Assembly (NCBI GenBank): GCA_903860915.1
Contig: CAIOSJ010000016.1
Coordinates: forward strand, 62,001-126,000
Length of the DNA stretch: 64,000 bases
DNA from: an uncultured Actinomycetes bacterium
Lineage (GTDB): Bacteria; Actinomycetota; Acidimicrobiia; Acidimicrobiales; RAAP-2
Direction of reading: 5' to 3'
Every line of letters starts with the position of its first letter. Position 1 is the stretch's first letter. Both the position numbers and the translations under genes were made by a program. Under the pieces are notes generated by a model. It was given only the letters and a program-made list of their open reading frames with translations, made no database searches and was not told the DNA's origin. This document shows, piece by piece, positions 8,857 to 15,852 of this stretch.

Positions 8857-10431
8857 TCACACTGGCGCGACAAGAACTCCAGGGGTGGCGCGTTCGTTCG
8901 GCCGTTCCGCGTGCGCGCGAAGGCGTGCGGAGAGTTCGCGTCGTACCGCGGCGAACGCTGGGTCGCTGAACCTATTGCTGTGCTGCAGGGGATCATCGTT
9001 CAGGACGTAGAGCTCTCCCTCGGTGCCGTCGTGCATCGCCCCTGATAGGTACTCGGTATACAGATATTCAGTGGTCACCACACTGCGCACGTGAACGGCC
9101 ACACCAAACAGCACTGAGTCCCACTCGGTGATGGTGGCCTCGAAACCTCGGTCCTCGGCGTCCGCACTCGACACCGGTAGCGCTTGTCCTTCGACCCAAT
9201 AGGGAGCGTTGTGCCCGGAAATAGTGAGAAAGGTGGCGGCCAAGGAGACCAGGCTCACGGGCTCGCGCACCACCGCGGGAGCGATCCCGGCGGAGGGGGC
9301 GGGCTTCCAGATCAGTGGCAGTCTCATGAGCGAGTCAACGTGATATGGGCCCTTGAACAAGAGACCGAAGTCCCCTTGGAACTCGCCGTGGTCCGTGGTG
9401 AAAATGATGTCGATGTCGTCAGTCCAGCCGCGCGCTGCAACCGCTGCGAGGACGCGACCTATCGCTTCGTCGATGAGCTCAACCTCGATTGCGTTCATGG
9501 CGTTTACTTCGCGAATCTGATCGGGCGTCAAGTTGGCTGGTACGAACTTCGCCGGTGCCTCGTAATTGCTCACGACCCGCCCGTCGTACCATTCGCGCCA
9601 GTGTCGCGCCTTCTGATCAATGACGGCTTCTCGCTGAGCGGCATCCGCGATGTAGCCCTCAGGCAAGTCGACCTCACGCCAATTAACTCGGTGTAGCTCC
9701 GAAGCCGGGGGATCCCAGGGGTGATGGGGGTCGGGAAAACTCATCCAGCAAAAGAAGTCGTCGTCAGTCGCGAGTGTATCCAGCCACGCAATTGTGCGAT
9801 CGGCGACCCAGTCAGTGTGGTACAAATCACGAGCGACCGGATTGATCTGCACCTGCGGCGCCCCCGTGTCCCCGCCACCGGCGGCATTGACATTGAGATC
9901 TGCGTCGAGCACTTGATAAAAACCGCCGATGGCGTCAAAGTGATTTTGCTGCATCCACTTGGCGTAGTGCAGATTTCCCGCAATCCCGTGAGTGGCAAAC
10001 TCTAGGTGGTCGAAACCTCGGTGCACGCCCATGCGACCGTCAAACCAGGGTTGTTCAATTGTCGGTATACCGAGATTGGCCAGGGCGTTTTCGGTGTAAC
10101 GACCAAAGACGTCAAGGAAAGGCTCGAAGTGGGCCTTCCCGATGAGCGAAGTTTTGTAACCGTGGTCGTGAAGCTCCGCAGCAACTGATGGTGCATTGAC
10201 CGCCAGAGGAACGCCATTCATCCACGCACCGTGAGTCGAGGGAAATTGACCCGTCAACATTGACGCTCGCGACGGCATGCAGACCACCGAACTCGGCTGG
10301 GCTCGGGTGTAGTTGATACCCGTCCGTGCCAGTTGATCAATATTCGGCGTACGCGAGTACAGCCCGCCGTTGACACCAATGGTGTCAAAGCGCTGCTGAT
10401 CGGTCGTGATGAAGAGAATCTTGCGGCCCAT
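8857..10431 (-). CDS. Sulfatase family hydrolase (type I, formylglycine-dependent)
   Basis: 524 aa. The N-terminus KILFITTDQQRFDTIG carries the metal-binding aspartates. VVCMPSRASMLTGQ contains the C-x-P-S-R sulfatase signature whose Cys51 would be converted to formylglycine, an activation step that needs a formylglycine-generating enzyme not seen here. A second metal site is FTTDHGEFQGDFG. There is no clear signal peptide, so it is probably cytoplasmic. The substrate (aryl, choline or sugar sulfate ester) cannot be told. Its ATG overlaps the stop of the SRPBCC gene (TAATG), so the two form a pair inserted among men genes. Confidence 0.9.
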   Translation of the reverse strand: MGRKILFITTDQQRFDTIGVNGGLYSRTPNIDQLARTGINYTRAQPSSVVCMPSRASMLTGQFPSTHGAWMNGVPLAVNAPSVAAELHDHGYKTSLIGKAHFEPFLDVFGRYTENALANLGIPTIEQPWFDGRMGVHRGFDHLEFATHGIAGNLHYAKWMQQNHFDAIGGFYQVLDADLNVNAAGGGDTGAPQVQINPVARDLYHTDWVADRTIAWLDTLATDDDFFCWMSFPDPHHPWDPPASELHRVNWREVDLPEGYIADAAQREAVIDQKARHWREWYDGRVVSNYEAPAKFVPANLTPDQIREVNAMNAIEVELIDEAIGRVLAAVAARGWTDDIDIIFTTDHGEFQGDFGLLFKGPYHVDSLMRLPLIWKPAPSAGIAPAVVREPVSLVSLAATFLTISGHNAPYWVEGQALPVSSADAEDRGFEATITEWDSVLFGVAVHVRSVVTTEYLYTEYLSGAMHDGTEGELYVLNDDPLQHSNRFSDPAFAAVRRELSARLRAHAERPNERATPGVLVAPV

Positions 10432-10838
10432 TATTTTTCTCCTTCGGCGACGCGGGCTTCAGCCTGTCGAGCGATTTCATTCATGGCGTGATAGGTACCG
10501 CCCCCAATCACGAGGGCCAGCACGTCGGGGTCCGACGTAGTCGAATAGATCAACATGCATTCATCGTCGCTCAGCGCAATGGTGTCAATGGTCCCGAGGT
10601 GGAAGCGGTAGAGCGGCGAGGTCACGCGATATTGAAAGCGCCGCAGGACCGGGTCGATGGTCATTATCTCTTCGGGCATCGAGATTCCGTTTGCGAGATT
10701 CAGAGTGCGGATATTTCCGTCCATCGAGCAACTCGTCACGCCAGGGAACCACAGGTGAATTGTTTCGGGGCGATGGTACACGTCCCACACAATGTCGGCG
10801 GGAGCCGCGATGCGACGTTCGTATCTGACGGTAGCCAT
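10431..10838 (-). CDS. SRPBCC/polyketide-cyclase-like protein
   Basis: 135 aa from the ATG at 10838 (MATVRYERRI), preceded by a good AAGGAG Shine-Dalgarno sequence 5 nt away. The frame is open further upstream but that extension lacks a ribosome site. The pattern RYERRIAAPADIVWDVYH is the usual first strand and helix of START/SRPBCC lipid- or aromatic-binding domains. It is coupled to the sulfatase by a 1-nt TAATG overlap, so the two may act on the same substrate. That link is inference. Confidence 0.8.
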   Translation of the reverse strand: MATVRYERRIAAPADIVWDVYHRPETIHLWFPGVTSCSMDGNIRTLNLANGISMPEEIMTIDPVLRRFQYRVTSPLYRFHLGTIDTIALSDDECMLIYSTTSDPDVLALVIGGGTYHAMNEIARQAEARVAEGEK

Positions 10839-10915
10839 GCACTCTCCTTGGACCCCTCTGACACTAGAGGTTTGGACGCAGCTAGTGACACCACGGCGAC
10901 TCCTAGGCTTGAGCT

Positions 10916-12031
10916 GTGAGCGAACTGCGAGCCCTCGATCTCCCATTGGGACCCGAACTCCTGACCGAGATTCGAAGGGCCTACGACGACAACGCTGCGG
11001 TCACCATTCTGGACGCACGTTGGAGCAGCGCTCGACGTGACGAGATGCTCGCGCTTCTGCGCCCCCACGTGATCCACGGTCCCGGCGGCCTCCAACAGTC
11101 CTACGAGAATCCTCTGGAGTGCGAGGCTGGGGACGGGGCCATGGTTCTCACCTCGGGCTCGAGCGGCACGCCCAAAGCCGCCGTACTCACCTGGCGGGCG
11201 CTCGAAGCCTCCGCTCAGCTGACGTCCGCAGCCCTGCGTCGAGGGCCAACGAGTGTCTGGGCGGCGGTCCTGCCTCCCTCGCATATCGGCGGGCTAGCCG
11301 TTCTTCTCCGTAGCCTCTTTACCGACAGCGAAATCCTTTGGGCCGATGACCTCATCGATGCGAGTCGCCGTGGAGCGACCCATTGTGCCGTCGTAGCCAC
11401 GCAACTGAGTCGATACGACCTCTCTCACTTCGACGTAGTACTACTGGGTGGCGGACCCGTTCCCGCCACGACGTCCGAGAACGTCGTCACCACCTACGGC
11501 ATGACCGAGACGGGCTCCGGGGTGGTGTACGACGGCCTGGCTCTCAAGGGCGTCGACCTTGCGGTGATTGATGGGGAGGTGTTCATTCACTCCCCCACGC
11601 TGCTGCGCTCTTATCGCGATGGCACGACGCCCCTGGTCCTTGGCCCCGACGGACGCCAAGGTTGGCTACCCAGCGGTGACGAAGCTTTTCTCGACCACAG
11701 TGGCGTTCTCCATGTACTGGGACGCCGGGGTAACGTCATCAATTCCGGCGGAGAAAAAGTATGGCCCGAGGATTTAGAACGCTTGTTTGCCTCAGTGGCG
11801 GGTATCGACGATCTCTGTATCGTGGGCGAACCCGACCCCTACTGGGGCCAGCGACCTGTTGCTCTTGTGGTGTCGCAGCGTGAATCAACTCACATCTTGG
11901 ACGAATTTCGTATGCTCGCAACGCAGAGCATCGGCCCGTGGGCACGGCCCCATCGAATCGTCATCGTAGAGCGGATTCCCCGGACTCCTAGTGGTAAAAT
12001 TCAGCGCCACGAAGTAGTCGGTCTGCTCTAG
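10916..12031 (+). CDS. menE: O-succinylbenzoate--CoA ligase
   Basis: 371 aa, GTG start; compact member of the adenylate-forming (ANL) family. The AMP-binding P-loop is MVLTSGSSGTPKAAVL, followed by TTYGMTETGSG and GWLPSGDEAFLD, and the C-terminal lysine motif is PRTPSGKIQRHE. It activates O-succinylbenzoate for MenB. It is shorter than classical MenE (about 450 aa) but similar to actinobacterial forms. Divergent from the SRPBCC gene (77 nt between) and overlapping the SDR tail-to-tail by CTAG. Confidence 0.9.
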   Translation: MSELRALDLPLGPELLTEIRRAYDDNAAVTILDARWSSARRDEMLALLRPHVIHGPGGLQQSYENPLECEAGDGAMVLTSGSSGTPKAAVLTWRALEASAQLTSAALRRGPTSVWAAVLPPSHIGGLAVLLRSLFTDSEILWADDLIDASRRGATHCAVVATQLSRYDLSHFDVVLLGGGPVPATTSENVVTTYGMTETGSGVVYDGLALKGVDLAVIDGEVFIHSPTLLRSYRDGTTPLVLGPDGRQGWLPSGDEAFLDHSGVLHVLGRRGNVINSGGEKVWPEDLERLFASVAGIDDLCIVGEPDPYWGQRPVALVVSQRESTHILDEFRMLATQSIGPWARPHRIVIVERIPRTPSGKIQRHEVVGLL

Positions 12032-12795
12032 CCCACGCCACCCGTGGGCTGGTTCACGGTGCCCCCATCGACGACGACCACCTGACCGGTCATCCACGAC
12101 GTGGCGTCGCTGACCAGCATCAGCGCCATGGTCGCAATATCGTCGGGCTCACCCAGTCGGCGTAGGGGAATGTGACTGGCAATCTTCTCCTCGTGCCTCT
12201 CCCATAAACCGCGAGCCATTTCCGTCCTCACGAGACCGGGCGCAATGGCGTTGACGCGAACGTGTGGGCCTAGTTCGTAGGCCAGTTGCTTCGTCAAATG
12301 AATAACCGCAGCCTTCGTCACGTTGTACCAACCAATGCCGGGCTCGGGACCGAGACCGCCAATGGACGCAACGTTCAAGATCACGCCACCGTTCTGCTTC
12401 ATGGCCGCGTTCCATGCTGCTCGAGTGTGCGTAACGATAGAGGCCTGGTTGATTTCGTAGGTCTTTTGCAAGCGCACGTCGTCAATTTCCACGAGGGGGC
12501 CGAAATAAGGATTAGTGGCGGCGTTGTTCACCAAAATGTCGAGACGCCCAAAGCGATCCATAGTCGTTGCCACCAGACGTTCCGCGTCGGCGGGGCGGCC
12601 AACGTGCGCCGCGCAGGTGGCAATCCTTTCGCCGAACTGGGCGAGAGTCCCGGCGGCCTCATCAAGGTTCTCCTGACTACGCGAGGACAACATCACGTTC
12701 GCGCCGGCCTCGGCCAAGCGCGTCGCAATGGCCAGCCCGATACCTCGTGACGCACCGGTCACCACTGCTGTTTTACCTGTCAACAAAATCTCCAT
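12028..12795 (-). CDS. Short-chain dehydrogenase/reductase
   Basis: 255-aa classical SDR. The nucleotide-binding TGASRGIGLAIA, the NNAATN segment, the catalytic serine region LNVASIGG and the YNVTK pair (YxxxK) are all visible. The arginine in SSRSQENL after strand 2 suggests NADP(H). The closing WMTGQVVVVDGGTV is typical of the family. Substrate unknown. It lies beside menE, but no menaquinone step requires an SDR, so a functional link is not indicated. Confidence 0.9.
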   Translation of the reverse strand: MEILLTGKTAVVTGASRGIGLAIATRLAEAGANVMLSSRSQENLDEAAGTLAQFGERIATCAAHVGRPADAERLVATTMDRFGRLDILVNNAATNPYFGPLVEIDDVRLQKTYEINQASIVTHTRAAWNAAMKQNGGVILNVASIGGLGPEPGIGWYNVTKAAVIHLTKQLAYELGPHVRVNAIAPGLVRTEMARGLWERHEEKIASHIPLRRLGEPDDIATMALMLVSDATSWMTGQVVVVDGGTVNQPTGGVG

Positions 12796-12849
12796 GGCGA
12801 CAACTTACTCAGGAATGATTCCTCGACTCGGCTCTACTACCTTGGGACT

Positions 12850-13836
12850 ATGGCTCAAGTGAAAATTCGCTCGTCGGGGGCGTGGAAATGTTTGCTGAGC
12901 GCCATCGTCGCTTGCAGTTTTCTTTGGACCGGCACATCCTTGGCCGCCGACTCGACTCAGCCACTCCCCGCGCCCCTCGGGGCGTCGTCTGTGGCGAGCA
13001 ATGTGACGATGTCAGCCCATCTGCATTCCATTCCCACCGACATGAACCCACCGTGGCGCGTCGCGTACCTCTCCACGCCCGAACTCACCAAGTACGCCAC
13101 GGCTAGTCCCTCGTGTTCTCGCCCTCCAGCCCTGTGTTCCTGGGGCCCTCCTCGGGCCCGTAATACGGTCGTGCTTTTTGGTGATTCCCACGCAAAAATG
13201 TGGCTCCCGGCCATTGCCCCCGCCGTACTCGCTCGTGGCGACCGCTTAGTGCTGATTTGGAAAACGGGGTGCGTTGCCGCCAGTGTTCGCATCTACGGTG
13301 GCTGGAATAATCCCCACGGCTACGACGATGCGTGCGAGGCGTGGCGACGTAACAAATTCCGCGCCATTCGAGCCATGCACCCTCGACTCATCATTGTGAG
13401 CGAACGAACGAGTTACCTTTTTTCGCGACCGAGAGTACTCATGACCAATAGCGAGGTCGCGCGTGGACTAGCCAGTACTATTTCGCGCCTACGTCAATCT
13501 CACCAGCAGATTCTCGTAATCGGCGACAACCCGGCATTCGCCAACTACCTCAATCCGCTGATCTGTCTTTCCCAGCATGTCCTCGCTATCAACCAGTGCC
13601 GCACCCCCGTCACCAATCCCAATCCTCAGTGGCGAGACCACCTTCAAGGCGAGATTACGGCGGCGCGGGTGACAAAGACGTTGCTCATTGACCCCGCATC
13701 GTGGCTCTGCGCGTCAAAATTCTGCTACTCCGTCATTGGCAAGACGCCGGTCTACATTGACTGGTCCCACCTCACTGCGGCCTACGCAGCGATTCTTTCG
13801 GGAGTAATGGCTCGCAGCATCCAACCTTTCCTGTGA
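12850..13836 (+). CDS. Secreted stand-alone SGNH-domain protein
   Basis: 328 aa. A signal peptide is evident (basic start, SAIVACSFLWTG, then an ALA-type site before DSTQ). The body has VVLFGDSHAKMW (block I, GDSH) and a late DWSHLTAAYA (catalytic Asp-x-x-His), the two ends of an SGNH hydrolase of the kind fused to the C-terminus of OafA-type acyltransferases. Cysteine pairs fit an exported protein. No membrane acyltransferase domain precedes it, so it may act with a partner encoded elsewhere to acylate or deacylate cell-wall glycans. Confidence 0.8.
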   Translation: MAQVKIRSSGAWKCLLSAIVACSFLWTGTSLAADSTQPLPAPLGASSVASNVTMSAHLHSIPTDMNPPWRVAYLSTPELTKYATASPSCSRPPALCSWGPPRARNTVVLFGDSHAKMWLPAIAPAVLARGDRLVLIWKTGCVAASVRIYGGWNNPHGYDDACEAWRRNKFRAIRAMHPRLIIVSERTSYLFSRPRVLMTNSEVARGLASTISRLRQSHQQILVIGDNPAFANYLNPLICLSQHVLAINQCRTPVTNPNPQWRDHLQGEITAARVTKTLLIDPASWLCASKFCYSVIGKTPVYIDWSHLTAAYAAILSGVMARSIQPFL

Positions 13837-14361
13837 TGTTCACGGGAGACCAGCTCCGTAATTGTCCACGCAACGAAGAGTTCTGCTGTCATCCGCAGGT
13901 CACAGTAGGGAAAAAGGGAGACGACATCGAATAGACCCCACCGTGGCTAGAACTCACTACGCGAGCGGAGAGAATGGCGATGTCACCACCACGTTCGAGG
14001 CGATGGAGGAGTCAATTTCATTATTTTCTTCGGATTTTCACAAGCGAATGAATGCAGTGACGACAGCCACCCCTCGCTCGCTGCTTTCCATCCCTGCCAT
14101 TTCGGTATTCATCGGAACTTCGACGACACCCTTGTGAACGGATGCGGCAGGCGAGAGTGACTCGGTGTTAGTGATCAGACCGAAAGAATTCGAATGTCGC
14201 CGAGCTCTCAAATTCTGGTTTAAAAATATCGCACATAGTCGCAAGGCCTTCGTCTGCTGGGCCATCACCCCAGTGCGACCTGTTTTTCAAATGAAATAAT
14301 TAAGGACTACGTTAAATGAATCACGCAACAGTGATGATCTATATAGATGAGGGAAATACAA
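13837..14361. other. Gene-poor, AT-richer stretch with a terminator-like hairpin
   Basis: About 525 nt without a convincing gene. A 91-codon frame from a TTG at 13862 and a 76-codon frame on the minus strand (14038-14268) exist, but neither has a ribosome site, recognisable motifs or the codon use of the neighbours. From about 14150 the sequence becomes visibly AT-richer. A stem-loop with a T run ends at 14287 on the plus strand, which would suit the end of a short untranslated transcript. Nothing else could be assigned. Confidence 0.5.
14238..14287 (+). terminator. Candidate Rho-independent terminator
   Basis: GTCGCA at 14238-14243 pairs with TGCGAC at 14274-14279, and an inner CTGGG/CCCAG stem closes a 7-nt loop. 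The right arm is followed by CTGTTTTT. It lies about 400 nt past the SGNH gene stop and 75 nt before the NTF2-like gene, so it ends either a long 3' tail or an independent small transcript. Confidence 0.5.
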
Positions 14362-14724
14362 ATGTCTACTAATGACCTTGAAGAAATTACTCGAGTCGTA
14401 AACCTTTATATCAACGGTGCTGCAAAGGGAGATGCAGCGATGTTGGAGGAAGCTTTTCACGACAAAGCACACTGGTTTGCCTACATGCACGAGACTGAAT
14501 ACGCTCTTGACAAGGCCGGCTTTATCGAGCTCGTCGTCGGACAACCCGGGGACACCGGCAACCTGACCTCGGAAATCATCTCCATTGTCCAGACGGGAAC
14601 TACCGCCATTGCTACCGTGAGCGACGTTGGCTTTTGGGGCGACATGGACTTCACCGACTACTTCCAGCTCGTCAATTTCAATGGAACCTGGAAAATTGTC
14701 TCGAAGGCATTCCACCTGCACTAA
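14362..14724 (+). CDS. NTF2-like / lumazine-binding-like small protein
   Basis: 120 aa from ATG 14362 (MSTNDLEEITRVV), chosen over ATG 14347 because GAGGGA sits about 7 nt before it. The pattern is that of the SnoaL/NTF2 cone fold, PF12893-like: an N-terminal helix followed by INGAAKGDAAMLEEAFH, then HWFAYMHE, and strands ending in GTWKIVSKAFHLH. Such proteins bind or isomerise small molecules; no ligand can be assigned. Codon use is more AT-rich than that of most neighbours, hinting at a different history. It is followed by two strong hairpins. Confidence 0.8.
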   Translation: MSTNDLEEITRVVNLYINGAAKGDAAMLEEAFHDKAHWFAYMHETEYALDKAGFIELVVGQPGDTGNLTSEIISIVQTGTTAIATVSDVGFWGDMDFTDYFQLVNFNGTWKIVSKAFHLH

Positions 14725-15032
14725 TCGTTTCGAGCTGCGTGTAGTTCCAACCAGGCTTGGGACTACACAACGAATAATTCAGAAAGGTGCCATCGCACCT
14801 TCCCAACCGCCCGCCGTCTGAGAGTAGTTACCTCAGTCGGCGGGCGGTTGACATTGCAGTACGACGTGCGGATCACCAATTCCCCCCGACTAGGGCGCTC
14901 GAGCGCCGTCGGACGAGATGAATTCCTCGGGACGGACAGGTGGGCACCGCCGTGCTCCGAGTCTGCGAAAGCTTCTCTGGAGTGGCGGGTATTTCACCGA
15001 ACAACGCATCTCCTAATGCCCACGACCATTTC
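14725..15032. other. Gene-free stretch after the NTF2-like gene
   Basis: Contains two inverted repeats (14784-14850, listed separately). Beyond 14850 a 62-codon plus-strand frame (14848-15036) runs to the ubiA stop. It begins inside the hairpin arm, has no ribosome site and shows no family signature, so I do not call it a gene. No RNA gene or mobile-element end was recognised. Confidence 0.5.
14784..14850. terminator. Two tandem hairpins, probable bidirectional terminator
   Basis: First hairpin: AAGGTGC (14784-14790), loop CATC, GCACCTT (14795-14801). Second: a 19-bp arm at 14804-14822 and its complement at 14832-14850 with one mismatch and a 9-nt loop; the core is CAACCGCCCGCCG. There is no T run after either, so this is a strong stem rather than a textbook intrinsic terminator. 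It sits between convergent transcription units (NTF2-like gene and ubiA), which suits termination from both sides. Confidence 0.5.
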
Positions 15033-15680
15033 CTAGCGGGCAAAAACCACTACGGCACTAGCGAGGAGGCATAACGCGACGGCAACGCACAGGGATGCTT
15101 TCGAGCCTAAGCGTTGGGGGAGACCATATATTTTGAGAGCTCGGTCACCCTCCATGTCTTTAATGACGTTCACGAAGTGAAATGCCGTGGCGAAGAGCGC
15201 GACGGCAACTATCAGCCACGCGGGCGGAGTTCTCCCAACGGAATCGTAGATAGCAATCGGTAAAAGTCCGAACGAAACGACGTACGGGAGCGTTGACAGC
15301 CGACTACCCTTCATTCCCAAGTTGTACGCGCTGGCGCTAGCCAGGGCGAGCGCGTGCACCGAGGTCCCAGCGAAACCTAGCGGTCCGAACCACGAGGTCA
15401 CCAGCGCCACGGCCAAGGCCATTGGCACCAGAACTTTCAAAGTTGCAACCTTGATATCGCCTCGTACCAATGGTTTTTCGAAGCGTTGGGCGGCTACGTC
15501 GCGCGGATAGTCGATGAGATCATTACTCCAGCCAACAAAACACTGCCCCCAAAAAATTGCGAAAGTGACCTCTAGCGCTCGGCCGAAGCTCTGCAGGAGG
15601 TCCGCCATCACGAAACTGAGGAGGCAAACGAGAACTGTTGGACCAAAATGTGTGGCTCTCAACACTGGGGGGAGCCTCAC
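15033..15680 (-). CDS. UbiA-family prenyltransferase-like membrane protein
   Basis: 215 aa with a GTG start and about seven hydrophobic segments. It carries WSNDLIDYPRDVAAQRFEKP, the NDxxD-type first motif, and IKDMEGDRALKIYGLPQRLG as the second. It is distinct from menA and shorter than most members (270-300 aa). Related actinobacterial proteins prenylate aromatic or lipid acceptors, but the substrate here is unknown. It is convergent with the NTF2-like gene and divergent from the DUF255 gene. Confidence 0.82.
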   Translation of the reverse strand: MRLPPVLRATHFGPTVLVCLLSFVMADLLQSFGRALEVTFAIFWGQCFVGWSNDLIDYPRDVAAQRFEKPLVRGDIKVATLKVLVPMALAVALVTSWFGPLGFAGTSVHALALASASAYNLGMKGSRLSTLPYVVSFGLLPIAIYDSVGRTPPAWLIVAVALFATAFHFVNVIKDMEGDRALKIYGLPQRLGSKASLCVAVALCLLASAVVVFAR

Positions 15681-15852
15681 ACGAGAATCGTAGCGAAGTC
15701 CATTCCCACGGACGTGGAAATGAATCCGCGTTGTCGCCCACCGTAGAAGGAGAAATTCCCCACGCGACAGTACCCAGGAGTTCTCCCTAGTTCATAGGCG
15801 CACGGGCCCATCGATATTTCCTAGCCGTCGAATTAGTTACTAGCCTGACCAC

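Noticed and set aside
13862..14137. A 91-codon frame starting with TTG after the SGNH gene
   Set aside because: No ribosome site, no motif and an unlikely start codon; reading on past its stop gives another stop-free stretch of equal quality, so the openness is not evidence.
14848..15036. A 62-codon plus-strand frame ending on CTAG at the ubiA stop
   Set aside because: It fits the 4-nt overlap pattern, but it begins inside a hairpin arm and has no ribosome site or family signature; the shared CTAG alone is weak evidence because any frame in that phase would end there.
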